A DNA stretch of 64,000 nucleotides, taken from IMG/VR virus record IMGVR_UViG_3300046804_005146, positions 1-64,000 of that record; one strand, given 5' to 3'. Below are positions 50,982-59,126 of this stretch, one piece after another. A program made the position numbers and the translations under genes. Below the pieces are notes generated by a model. That model saw nothing but the letters and a program-made list of their open reading frames with translations, did not search any database and had not been told where the DNA came from. The stretch is from a virus. Every line of letters starts with the position of its first letter. Position 1 is the stretch's first letter.

Positions 50982-52328
50982 ACCGTATTTACGATCTACA
51001 CGGTGGTTATTCTGTTGTTTACGTCTAAAAGCTTCTACCATTTGTTTGTTTATTTGTTCGTTAGATAGCTTTATGACAACCTCAACAGGTTTATTTTGAG
51101 TTTGTGGTTTAACTTTTTGCATACATTTAGAACATTTGCAACCATGTACACATGGTATTTCTTCTTCATCTTCTGAATCCCAATCAGAAGACCCGCCACT
51201 GACTCTGTAACGTCTATCATTATCATCATCTTTAAAGAAGTCATCACTATCTTCTAGATCTTCAGTCTCTGGTTCTGGTGGTAATTCTTCGATATCACCT
51301 GGTTCTTCAGGGATTTTAGAATAATCTGGTTCAGTAGAAAATACTTTTGGTGGGGTTTCTCCCTTTTTAGGTTCTTTTGTTATATCATAAACAAAGATTT
51401 CACCAACATTTTCTGGCTTTATTTGATCAATAGTAATATCACCACTACCAACCCCCTTTAGGTTAATTCTGTACTGATAATTACCTACTTCAGCTTCAAA
51501 TATATTAAAACCACTTACGCCTCTCATTAAAAACTTTATTTCATCATCTGGTTGCAGATTTTTCTTCAATGTATCGTAAGCGTCTGTACCAGGTGTAAAC
51601 TTTGTAGGTTCCTTTTCAGTAGCTACATCTATCACTTCTTCTCTTGTAGATAAATCTCTTTTACCAGTTTCTGGATTTATAGGTTTATTTTTAGCTGGAG
51701 TAAGCTCTCTTAAAGCAGCAGCAGTATTTAAAAATACTACCAATCTACTATCATCATACCCTTCTTCTTTTTCTTCGATATAATTATTAAACTCTTTATG
51801 AATATCTTCTAAAAATTTAGAAGGATCTTTTTGAGATACAATCATCTTATCAAACAAATGATTTACATCTGTACCAAACATTTTTCTGGTAAAGATTAAC
51901 TTTGCACTTTCTATATCATCTAAATTTAAATCCTTTATTTTTAAATTCTTTTGATCATTCCCTTTAAGTTTAAATTCATATCTATTACTACCAAAACGAA
52001 CAAAATAAACAGTATCACCATCTTCATCTACATCTCTAACTAGCCTTTTTTCAGGCTTTTCCATAGAAACTACATCAGTTAAAGCTTCTTCTGGTGAAAT
52101 GTCTCTTTCCGTCTTATAATCATTTGGTAAGTCTTCTATATGTTTGTCTTGAAGAAACTGGTAAAATAATAGTCTAGCATCTCTATAAGGAGTACCAATA
52201 TTGAGCTTCTTCATCTTGCTCATTGCATTTTTTAATATAGGAGCAGTATTTTCATTTAAAATGGTATATGCAGATTCATTCAAAACAGCAGTTTTTTGAA
52301 CCCAGCTACAACTAAATAGACTATTCAT
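50970..52328 (-). CDS. Acidic multi-region protein, possible virion component
   Basis: A 452-residue protein, alone on the minus strand among replication genes. The N-terminus has two prohead-protease-like sites (AVLNES, TILNEN). Two similar modules appear to contain DTVYFVRFGSNRYEFKLKGN and VSGFNIFEAEVGNYQYRINL. An acidic Pro/Asp/Glu linker follows, then a Cys/His cluster CVHGCKCSKC and a basic end. No family recognised. A TTAAATA box seven bases upstream suggests late expression. Confidence 0.78.
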   Translation of the reverse strand: MNSLFSCSWVQKTAVLNESAYTILNENTAPILKNAMSKMKKLNIGTPYRDARLLFYQFLQDKHIEDLPNDYKTERDISPEEALTDVVSMEKPEKRLVRDVDEDGDTVYFVRFGSNRYEFKLKGNDQKNLKIKDLNLDDIESAKLIFTRKMFGTDVNHLFDKMIVSQKDPSKFLEDIHKEFNNYIEEKEEGYDDSRLVVFLNTAAALRELTPAKNKPINPETGKRDLSTREEVIDVATEKEPTKFTPGTDAYDTLKKNLQPDDEIKFLMRGVSGFNIFEAEVGNYQYRINLKGVGSGDITIDQIKPENVGEIFVYDITKEPKKGETPPKVFSTEPDYSKIPEEPGDIEELPPEPETEDLEDSDDFFKDDDNDRRYRVSGGSSDWDSEDEEEIPCVHGCKCSKCMQKVKPQTQNKPVEVVIKLSNEQINKQMVEAFRRKQQNNHRVDRKYGLGY

Positions 52329-52335
52329 ATGTTAA

Positions 52336-52342
52336 TATTTAA
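52336..52342 (-). promoter_or_regulatory. Late-type promoter box for the acidic protein
   Basis: Minus strand TTAAATA, seven bases before ATG 52328. Confidence 0.45.
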
Positions 52343-52350
52343 TGCTGATC

Positions 52351-52378
52351 TTGATTTAAATTAGAGGTTGTCTATAAT
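52351..52378 (+). promoter_or_regulatory. TATAAT promoter for the amidotransferase operon
   Basis: TTGATT (52351-52356), 16-base spacer, TATAAT (52373-52378), then six bases to ATG 52385. The hexamers and spacer length are the same as at folE. Confidence 0.65.
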
Positions 52379-52384
52379 TATGAT

Positions 52385-53047
52385 ATGTGTGGAATCTATG
52401 GTAGCACAAAGGTAAGTAAGTTTGAAATACTTGATCAAGCTAACAGACAGAGAGGTAATTTTGCATCAGGTATATATTACAGTGATGGTAAAAGCTATGA
52501 TTTTCAGAAAACAGAAGGAAGCTTTAATTGGAACAAAATACCTTTAGAAGAAGGTCTAGTTTACTTAGGCCATAATCAAGCACCTACATCCACTGAACGT
52601 GTGTTTAAAGAGCATAACAGCCATCCTTTTGTTAGAGATAACTGGATTGTAGCTCATAACGGAGTGTTAACCAATTTTGAAGAACTTAAAAGAGACTATA
52701 TACCAGATCATGAAAATGTAGTTGATAGTAGTATAATTCCAGCATTACTACTAATGTTTGAACAAAAAGCAGATGATTGTACATCTCAAGAAAAAGAACA
52801 AAATGTTATTAAAACAGTGTTAGAATTGTTAGAAGGTACGTTCGGTCTATGGATAGTTAATTTGAGGACTTTAAACATTTATATTACTAGACAAGGTAGT
52901 ACACTATTCTATGATCATAATAGTTTTAGTTCAGTAAAAGGAACTGATTTTAAAGAAATCGAAGAAGGTAGTTTATATAGATTTAACAAAAAGGGTGTAA
53001 CTAAAGTAGGTACCTTTAAATCTAAATCACCATTTTTAGAATTATGA
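52385..53047 (+). CDS. Class II glutamine amidotransferase (Ntn type)
   Basis: A 220-residue single-domain protein. The catalytic Cys2 is in MCGIYGS, and GHNQAPTS, AHNGVLTNFEEL and EGTFGLWIV are the standard GATase II blocks. It has no synthase domain, so it must pass ammonia to a partner. The crenarchaeal and phage Gat-QueC enzyme fuses such a domain to QueC to make archaeosine from preQ0. Here queC is 1.4 kb away and shares the same promoter class, so a split Gat/QueC pair is possible. First gene of a three-gene coupled operon. Confidence 0.88.
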   Translation: MCGIYGSTKVSKFEILDQANRQRGNFASGIYYSDGKSYDFQKTEGSFNWNKIPLEEGLVYLGHNQAPTSTERVFKEHNSHPFVRDNWIVAHNGVLTNFEELKRDYIPDHENVVDSSIIPALLLMFEQKADDCTSQEKEQNVIKTVLELLEGTFGLWIVNLRTLNIYITRQGSTLFYDHNSFSSVKGTDFKEIEEGSLYRFNKKGVTKVGTFKSKSPFLEL

Positions 53048-53514
53048 CATACGAATATTGTTACGAACCATCTCAGTCAGATAAAATGAAGATGATGGAA
53101 TTCATTTACAAGAATACAGATTCTTTTATTTTGAATACATTCGGTTATCTGTGGGAGTCAAGAAACTGGTGGGAAACATTTCCAGTTCAATTAGTGAAAA
53201 TTGATAGTGACATTATTTGTTTGCATGCCTATACTAAAAATAATAAAGCTCCTGGATTAATGAAAACTTACTACGTTGTAACTCATAAAGCTTTTAGAGG
53301 TCAAGGGTTAGCTAAAAAACTGACAATTCAATCTATAAGAGATAGCCAGTATGATTGTGAAAATTATTTTGTAAATTCAGAAGAAAATAGCCCCGGTGTA
53401 AGTTTTTATAAAAAACTTTTCAACGACAATTACACGATGACTAAGAACGAATTTGGTACTTTAGATTACAATTTTCAAGCACCGATTAAGACATTATTAT
53501 TAGAACACGCATGA
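53044..53514 (+). CDS. GNAT-family acetyltransferase
   Basis: A 156-residue protein. The acetyl-CoA loop is in HKAFRGQGLAKKLTIQSIRD (R-G-Q-G-L-A), and the later NSPGVSFYKKLF fits GNAT motif B. Substrate unknown. ATGA coupling on both sides links it to the amidotransferase and the glycosyltransferase-like gene. Confidence 0.82.
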   Translation: MTYEYCYEPSQSDKMKMMEFIYKNTDSFILNTFGYLWESRNWWETFPVQLVKIDSDIICLHAYTKNNKAPGLMKTYYVVTHKAFRGQGLAKKLTIQSIRDSQYDCENYFVNSEENSPGVSFYKKLFNDNYTMTKNEFGTLDYNFQAPIKTLLLEHA

Positions 53515-54191
53515 ATAAGCTAATCATTTACACAGTATCAGCTAAACCTAACGATAAAATAGGTAAAACCCCTATTGCTAAATCACTAGATGACCATTAT
53601 TTTGATTTCAAAGCTAATAATACAGAATCACTGTCAAAAGTATATAATAAAGCCATAGAACATTACTCTCAAAAAGATTACACATATCTAGTTTTAGTCC
53701 ATGATGATGTTTATATTAATTGTAAAGATTTTTATCAAAGAGTAGAAAAATATCTAAACACATACACTGTATTTGGATTAGCGGGAAATACAGAAGCAAC
53801 CATAACAGAGCCAACTTTATGGCATTTAATGGGTGGTAGACATGAACTAGTTGGTTGTGTTGCTCACGGTACCCCGGAAAAATATTATTACACTTCTTTC
53901 GGACCATTACCAAAAAGAGCATTAATGATTGACGGTGTAATGATTGGTATTAATCTTAAAAAATTACCAAAGCAAGTTAGATTTGATGAGAATTGCCCAG
54001 CAAGATTTCATTTTTATGATTTAATTTTCTCAATGGAATGCGCTCTTAACAAAGTGCCAGTTGGAGTAGTGGATGTACCTATCATTCATGAATCACCTGG
54101 CTTGAGAGAGTATACAGATGAATGGAAAAAAGGTCAGGAATACTTTTTAACCAAGTATAATAAATTTAAAGGCAAGACTTTAAGACTTTGA
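53511..54191 (+). CDS. GT-A glycosyltransferase-like protein
   Basis: A 226-residue protein. YTYLVLVHDDVYI is the metal-site strand (HDD); YNKAIEHYSQKDY before it and RFHFYDLIFSMECAL after it fit small phage GT2-like enzymes. Coupled by ATGA to the acetyltransferase. Sugar and acceptor unknown. Confidence 0.72.
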   Translation: MNKLIIYTVSAKPNDKIGKTPIAKSLDDHYFDFKANNTESLSKVYNKAIEHYSQKDYTYLVLVHDDVYINCKDFYQRVEKYLNTYTVFGLAGNTEATITEPTLWHLMGGRHELVGCVAHGTPEKYYYTSFGPLPKRALMIDGVMIGINLKKLPKQVRFDENCPARFHFYDLIFSMECALNKVPVGVVDVPIIHESPGLREYTDEWKKGQEYFLTKYNKFKGKTLRL

Positions 54192-54214
54192 TTGTCTAAT
54201 ATTGTATCTATAAT
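54188..54214 (+). promoter_or_regulatory. TATAAT promoter for gp41
   Basis: TTGATT (54188-54193), 15-base spacer, TATAAT (54209-54214), then five bases to ATG 54220. Confidence 0.6.
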
Positions 54215-54219
54215 AAAGT

Positions 54220-55548
54220 ATGGATTTGAAACTGAATCTAGATGAGTATGAAAATGTGATTGTATATAAATCACTTACAGATGATAGATATTTGGCTACT
54301 ATTATAGGTCATATTAATCCTTCTTACTTTAAAGACAAAAATATTAAGCATATCTTTGAAATTATTAAGTCATTTTACTTAAAACGCAATGCAGTACCTA
54401 CTATAACTGAACTAAAATCATATATCAATAGTGGTGAACTTAAAGAAGCTTTTAAAGTAGTTATACGTAATTTTTCTAATATAGATAAAAACTTAAATCC
54501 AGAAGAATTAATTGAAAATACAGAGAGATACTTAAAAGAAAGAGCTATTTACCATACAATGTTGGATATTGCTGAAGATGTTGGAAATGGTAAAATAGAT
54601 ACAGGGTTTATTTTAGATAAATTTGAAAAAAGTTGCAATGTCAATTTAAAGACTGATGTTGGCTTAGATTTGTTTAAAAACTTTGATAAAGTTGTAGATG
54701 ACTTAAACGTTGCTCAACCTGTAATATCTAGTGGGTGGGGTTGGTTAGATGAAAAACTAGATGGAGGTTTTCTTCAAAATGGTAGAGCAATTTATATTTT
54801 TGCAGGTGAGACTAACGTTGGTAAGAGTATCTTTCTTGGAAACATAGCTAGTAATATTGCATTGCAAGGTAAAACAGTACTACTCATATCACTAGAAATG
54901 AGTGAGTTAATTTACGCAAGAAGACTATCATCTAACATTACGAAGATACCTATCAGAGAGTTGAAGTCAGAGGTAACTACCTTGAAGCAGCAAATAGACG
55001 AGGTTAGTCAAGAAAATCCTAATTGCAAAATTCTTATTAAAGAGTTTCCTCCAAGTACAGTTACTTCAAATCAAATTAAATCTTTTATAACTGGTATTTT
55101 AACTAAAGGTGTAAAAATTGATGCTGTTGTGTTGGATTACGTCAATCTACTTAAAGGTAACTCAGGGGTCAATAGTTACGAGAGAATTAAAGAAGTTACC
55201 GAACAAGTTAGAGCTTTAAGTTATGTTTTTAATTGCCCGTTTATTACAGCAACTCAATTGAATAGATCTGGGTATGATGTCAATAACCCAGGTCTTGAAA
55301 CAATCGGTGAAAGTATAGGGTTAGCAGCTACTGCTGATGTTATTATTAGTATCTTTCAAGATGATGAAGACAAGGAGCTCGGGGTAGTCAAGATTGGTAT
55401 GATGAAAAATCGTTTCGGTGCTAATTTTGGAACTGTTTCAATGAAAATAGATTATAGTACATTGACTATTACAGAAGATGAAAGTCTTAATCAAGATGGA
55501 GATATGGACGATTTGAATAGTACTCTTCAAAAATTGAGTAAAAGTTGA
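54220..55548 (+). CDS. gp41: gp41/DnaB-like replicative helicase
   Basis: A 442-residue helicase. Walker A GETNVGKSIFLG, the block LLISLEMSELIYARRLSSNI, Walker B AVVLDYVNLLKG, and the arginine region MKNRFGANFGTVSM are the RecA-like DnaB motifs. The N-terminal domain is about 170 residues. Together with gp61 it forms the primosome. Confidence 0.95.
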   Translation: MDLKLNLDEYENVIVYKSLTDDRYLATIIGHINPSYFKDKNIKHIFEIIKSFYLKRNAVPTITELKSYINSGELKEAFKVVIRNFSNIDKNLNPEELIENTERYLKERAIYHTMLDIAEDVGNGKIDTGFILDKFEKSCNVNLKTDVGLDLFKNFDKVVDDLNVAQPVISSGWGWLDEKLDGGFLQNGRAIYIFAGETNVGKSIFLGNIASNIALQGKTVLLISLEMSELIYARRLSSNITKIPIRELKSEVTTLKQQIDEVSQENPNCKILIKEFPPSTVTSNQIKSFITGILTKGVKIDAVVLDYVNLLKGNSGVNSYERIKEVTEQVRALSYVFNCPFITATQLNRSGYDVNNPGLETIGESIGLAATADVIISIFQDDEDKELGVVKIGMMKNRFGANFGTVSMKIDYSTLTITEDESLNQDGDMDDLNSTLQKLSKS

Positions 55549-55556
55549 ATATGTGG

Positions 55557-55581
55557 GAGCTTAACTAAATAGTTAAAGCTC
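55557..55581 (+). other. Inverted repeat upstream of a small gene
   Basis: GAGCTTAACT and AGTTAAAGCTC form a stem with one bulge around AAAT, just before ATG 55584. No T-run follows, so operator or RNA control is more likely than a terminator. It contains a CTAAATA late-like box. Confidence 0.4.
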
Positions 55582-55583
55582 AT

Positions 55584-55880
55584 ATGTCAAGAGAACAAGA
55601 TTTAATGCGAATGCCGCATGCTTTTATTGAAGATGAAGAGCTATCCCATGCATTTTATTCTTTTTGCACATTTTGTTACTTGTATTACGGTAAAAAGATA
55701 AATTTTGCTACTATCTTTACAAAGATATTACAAGAAGAAAAACTAAAAACTCTATATAAAATGTCAATTGCTGAGCCTAGCGATTTTGAAGCATTGAAAA
55801 TTTTTATAATGTTTGAGCCTTCAATTACTAAAAGCAAATACATTACAAAAATAATTAATAAAGGTCAGATTTTTAAGTAA
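55584..55880 (+). CDS. Uncharacterised protein, 98 residues, gp33-like by position
   Basis: Helical sequence with ELSHAFYSFCTFCYLYYGKK. It lies between gp41 and gp32. T4 has gp33 and gp59 near gp32, so a late co-activator role is possible. I see no LDFLL-type clamp-binding end, and the call is positional only. Confidence 0.6.
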   Translation: MSREQDLMRMPHAFIEDEELSHAFYSFCTFCYLYYGKKINFATIFTKILQEEKLKTLYKMSIAEPSDFEALKIFIMFEPSITKSKYITKIINKGQIFK

Positions 55881-55887
55881 AACACTC

Positions 55888-55893
55888 TATAAT
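55888..55893 (+). promoter_or_regulatory. TATAAT promoter fused to a GTG start
   Basis: TATAAT, five bases, then GTG 55899. Confidence 0.55.
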
Positions 55894-55898
55894 TAGGT

Positions 55899-56546
55899 GT
55901 GACGTTACAAGAGAAGTACATTTACAATTGTTACTTAGAAACATCGCGTAAACTGAATGATAAGCCGTTCAGATATAGGAAAGATTTTGATGGGTTTGAA
56001 GATAAAGAAGAATACATCTACATTAATAAGTTAGGACTGCTTTTTAAAAAGTTTCCTAATTTAAACATTAAAGATTTTTTTGAAGCTCCATTTTTTGTTT
56101 ACAATGAAAAATATTTTGATTTGAAGTTTTACACTTCTCAAAGAGCTATCAAAGCGTATACAATTTATCAATCAAAATTTTTGCTTGATACTCCAGATCA
56201 TGAGCAGGTAATTGAAAAAATTAAAGACAGCTACAAATTTATATACAAGTTTTGTAAAGAAAACTCTATTGTAATTGAAAAGTACGTTGAATATAAAAAT
56301 GAAAAAAATAACGTACACGACTTTCTTATTCACTTGAAAGATAGAAAAGTGTCATTATACTGTCTTTTTACTTTTCCAAACTTTGATAAAATTTTACGTG
56401 AATATGACAACGAAACTAAAAAATTTCTATTTGGCGATACTCTTCAAAATCTCAATTTTTATCGGACGAAGTATTACAGTAGTTCGAGAGCTAAAAAATT
56501 GTGTACATTGATATACGAAGGGTTGATTTCTAAGCAAAATGGCTAA
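55899..56546 (+). CDS. Possible gp59-like helicase loader
   Basis: A 215-residue, Lys/Phe/Tyr-rich helical protein directly upstream of gp32. Size, basic charge and position match gp59, which loads gp41 onto gp32-coated forks and whose gene adjoins gene 32 in T4. The helix-loop pattern (NKLGLLFKKFPNLNIKDFFE; VSLYCLFTFPNFDKIL) is suggestive but weak. GTG start chosen for its promoter spacing. Confidence 0.6.
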   Translation: MTLQEKYIYNCYLETSRKLNDKPFRYRKDFDGFEDKEEYIYINKLGLLFKKFPNLNIKDFFEAPFFVYNEKYFDLKFYTSQRAIKAYTIYQSKFLLDTPDHEQVIEKIKDSYKFIYKFCKENSIVIEKYVEYKNEKNNVHDFLIHLKDRKVSLYCLFTFPNFDKILREYDNETKKFLFGDTLQNLNFYRTKYYSSSRAKKLCTLIYEGLISKQNG

Positions 56547-56576
56547 ATATCTTTTTTCTAAACTTCTAAATTTCTT

Positions 56577-57440
56577 ATGACTAATATGATTAATAATAAT
56601 ATATTCCAAAGCATTAAAAACGCACTATCTAAAGATACTAATAATTCGTCTCTAGGCGAGATTATTAAAATGGAGCCAGGTAACACTTACACTGTTAGAT
56701 TGTTGCCAGCTAAAGATGCAGATAAGACATTCTTTCATTATTATCAGCATGGTTGGAATAGTTTTGCAAACGGACAATATGTAGGAGCATTGAGTCTTCA
56801 GACATTTGGTGAACGTGATCCTATTGCAGAAGAGCGTTATCGTATTATTCGTACCGGCTCTGATGCAGATAAGAAGAAGGCTGAAACTATTAAGAGAGCA
56901 GAGAAGTGGTTGGTTAACGTTTATGTCGTTAACGATCCGGTTACTCCTGAGAACAATGGTAAAGTTAAGATTATGCGTTATGGTAAGCAGCTTCATACTA
57001 TTATTCAGGACGCTATTAGCGGTGAGTCTGCAGAAGATTTCGGTCCTAGAGTATTTGATCTCGGACCTAACGGTGTTAATCTGAAGGTAAAAGTAGAGAA
57101 GCAAGGCGAATATCCTTCATACGTTACATCGAAGTTTGCTATGCCTTCAGAGATTAAAGACTTGACTGAGGAAAAGGCAAAGAAGGTTTATGAAAGTGTC
57201 TTTGATCTTACTAAAGTGTTTCAAGTAAGAAGTACTGATGAGCTCAAACAGATGCTAGCAGAGCATTTCTATTGCGTTGATACAAAGGCTACTGATGATG
57301 TTGAAGAAGAAGCTCCTGTAGTTAAGCCAGTTGCTAAAGTTCAATCTAAGCCAGAAGTTAAGCCAGCTGCAAAAAGAGCTAGCGTAGACGATGAAGATGA
57401 GGTAGAGAAGTTGTTAGCAGATCTAGACGTTAATTCTTAA
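56577..57440 (+). CDS. gp32: gp32-like ssDNA-binding protein without the zinc site
   Basis: A 287-residue protein. The OB core shows GNTYTVRLLPAKDADKTFFH near residue 35, AEKWLVNVYVVNDPVTPENN and GKVKIMRYGKQLH, matching T4 gp32 (WANILVVKDPAAPENEGKV). The T4 zinc ligands (His and CPVC) are absent; the corresponding stretch reads LQTFGERDPIAEER. The acidic C-terminal tail (DDEDEVEKLLADLDV), which recruits partners in T4, is present. An alternative start lies at the next ATG (Met4). Confidence 0.9.
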   Translation: MTNMINNNIFQSIKNALSKDTNNSSLGEIIKMEPGNTYTVRLLPAKDADKTFFHYYQHGWNSFANGQYVGALSLQTFGERDPIAEERYRIIRTGSDADKKKAETIKRAEKWLVNVYVVNDPVTPENNGKVKIMRYGKQLHTIIQDAISGESAEDFGPRVFDLGPNGVNLKVKVEKQGEYPSYVTSKFAMPSEIKDLTEEKAKKVYESVFDLTKVFQVRSTDELKQMLAEHFYCVDTKATDDVEEEAPVVKPVAKVQSKPEVKPAAKRASVDDEDEVEKLLADLDVNS

Positions 57441-57970
57441 TGGAACAAGACCATAAAAGTTTACTAATCGGTTTAATAGGATCTACTTTTGGTGATCTTA
57501 AAAAGCTAGATGATTCTATTGTTAGTAGATCTAGTACTTTAACTCGCAGAAGTGATGATGTTAAACAAGAGTTAGTAAAAGTTATGGGTACAAACTTCAG
57601 ACCACAACCAGTGGCTGTTCCAACTAATCCAGTTATACAACCTGTGGTTCCATCGCAACCACAGGTTGTTATACCTCCACCTCAAGCAGTTACTCCACCG
57701 CAATTTATCCCTTCGACACCTGTTCCTATTGTACAAGAAGAAATAAGAGTTAATGACCCTCAACTAGAGTTCGATTTTGATAAAAAAGCTAGATATATTG
57801 AGGTCGTCGATGCATTAAAAGTAGTGGAAGTTAAGATAGATTCACTTGATAAAAAATTAGATAAAATTTTAGAAATTTTAAATTCACAGGAGCCTAAAAT
57901 TGCACGTCAACGCAAAAAAGCTACTCAACCCATTCAAGTAGAAGAGAAAAAAAAAGTCCCTGGTATTTAA
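57440..57970 (+). CDS. Uncharacterised linker-rich protein downstream of gp32
   Basis: A 176-residue protein. Helical N-terminus, then a Pro/Gln/Val-rich linker (about 60-110), a motif QLEFDF that resembles a clamp-binding peptide, a coiled coil (VVEVKIDSLDKKLDKILEIL) and a basic tail. The start overlaps the gp32 stop by one base (TAATG). A replisome or late-transcription adaptor is conceivable; no family is recognised. Confidence 0.65.
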   Translation: MEQDHKSLLIGLIGSTFGDLKKLDDSIVSRSSTLTRRSDDVKQELVKVMGTNFRPQPVAVPTNPVIQPVVPSQPQVVIPPPQAVTPPQFIPSTPVPIVQEEIRVNDPQLEFDFDKKARYIEVVDALKVVEVKIDSLDKKLDKILEILNSQEPKIARQRKKATQPIQVEEKKKVPGI

Positions 57971-57982
57971 GACTACTGACCC

Positions 57983-57988
57983 TATAAT
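57983..57988 (+). promoter_or_regulatory. TATAAT promoter for gp45
   Basis: TATAAT, six bases, then ATG 57995. Confidence 0.5.
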
Positions 57989-57994
57989 GAGTCA

Positions 57995-58732
57995 ATGAAG
58001 GTAAGAATTATTAATAAGAAGGATTTTGTTTCTAACTTTTTAGGGTCAATTTCTAACGTAAATGAATCATGCGTTTTAAAAGTATCTCAAAATTCTATTG
58101 AAACTTTACTAGCATCTGCAGATTCTACTTTAGTGGTGCACGGTAAAACAGCTGCTGTAGCAGATGGTACTAAGCAAATTAATATACCAGACGTTAAAAA
58201 GTTTGTAAGAGTTCTAGATTGCGTTAATATTTCTGATGAAACTCCGTTGGAGTTCAATGTAACTAATAATTGTATCAAATACACAAGTAGTGAATATAAA
58301 TTTTCATATCATTTGCTAGAAGACGGTATTATTAAATCACCGTCTCTTAATATTGATAGGGTTAATGAGCTAAAGTTTGATACGACGTTTAATATTACAG
58401 AGAATGAGCTTAATAATTTGTTTAAAGGCAGCTCATTTACAACTAATACCAACAAGCTTTATATATTTTGCGAAAATAACTGCATTTTTGGTGAGTTAGG
58501 CGATAAGACAAGACACAATACTGATAACTTTCAATGTGTTTTAAGTAAAACTTACACCGGTCAACCACTATCTAAGTCTATTCCTATTAATTTTGATACA
58601 TTTAGACTCATTAACTACAATAAATGTAAAGAGTTGCAAGTTAGCGTTAGTATGTCTTTTGGTGTTTTGAAAGTATCTATAACTAAAGGAGATACTAATT
58701 TGATTTATGTAATCTCAGCTTTAATTAATTGA
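57995..58732 (+). CDS. gp45: gp45-like sliding clamp
   Basis: A 245-residue processivity clamp. INIPDVKKFVRVLDCVN and YKFSYHLLEDGII are the recognisable clamp blocks, and the repeated strand-rich halves fit the two-domain, trimeric T4 clamp. It also activates late transcription together with gp55 and gp33 in T4. TATAAT lies six bases before the ATG. Confidence 0.85.
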   Translation: MKVRIINKKDFVSNFLGSISNVNESCVLKVSQNSIETLLASADSTLVVHGKTAAVADGTKQINIPDVKKFVRVLDCVNISDETPLEFNVTNNCIKYTSSEYKFSYHLLEDGIIKSPSLNIDRVNELKFDTTFNITENELNNLFKGSSFTTNTNKLYIFCENNCIFGELGDKTRHNTDNFQCVLSKTYTGQPLSKSIPINFDTFRLINYNKCKELQVSVSMSFGVLKVSITKGDTNLIYVISALIN

Positions 58733-58733
58733 T

Positions 58734-59126
58734 ATGATTAATAAATTTTTTGATAAGCAAGAAAGAAAAGTCTCAAATAAGATTAAGACTGCAGGCTATT
58801 TTATCAAAAGATTGAAAGATAGCGGTTTTGTTGTATTTAAAATCTTTAATGCCTACGGTGCTAGTGATCCTAGACGTTGGACTGTATTAGTAGACCCAGG
58901 GGTAGCTTCTGTTTATATTACTTGCTATACCAATAAGAACGAATTAGGAGAAGTTTTATTTGAAATTGATGATGGTGGTCAAAAAATACCAAACAAATTA
59001 TATTTTAAAACAGAAAGTATTGAAACTTTAGTTACATATTTAATTGAAAATGGGGTTAATAATGATCCAGCCAAAAGCCCATTTGCAAAACTAAATAATG
59101 AATATGGACGGCGCAACCAACAATAA
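58734..59126 (+). CDS. Uncharacterised protein downstream of gp45, 130 residues
   Basis: KTAGYFIKRLKDSGFVVFKI and DPRRWTVLVDPGVASVYITC look like a compact alpha/beta domain. In T4 the RNA polymerase-binding RpbA gene follows gene 45; the position is similar, but I cannot show homology. Confidence 0.68.
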   Translation: MINKFFDKQERKVSNKIKTAGYFIKRLKDSGFVVFKIFNAYGASDPRRWTVLVDPGVASVYITCYTNKNELGEVLFEIDDGGQKIPNKLYFKTESIETLVTYLIENGVNNDPAKSPFAKLNNEYGRRNQQ

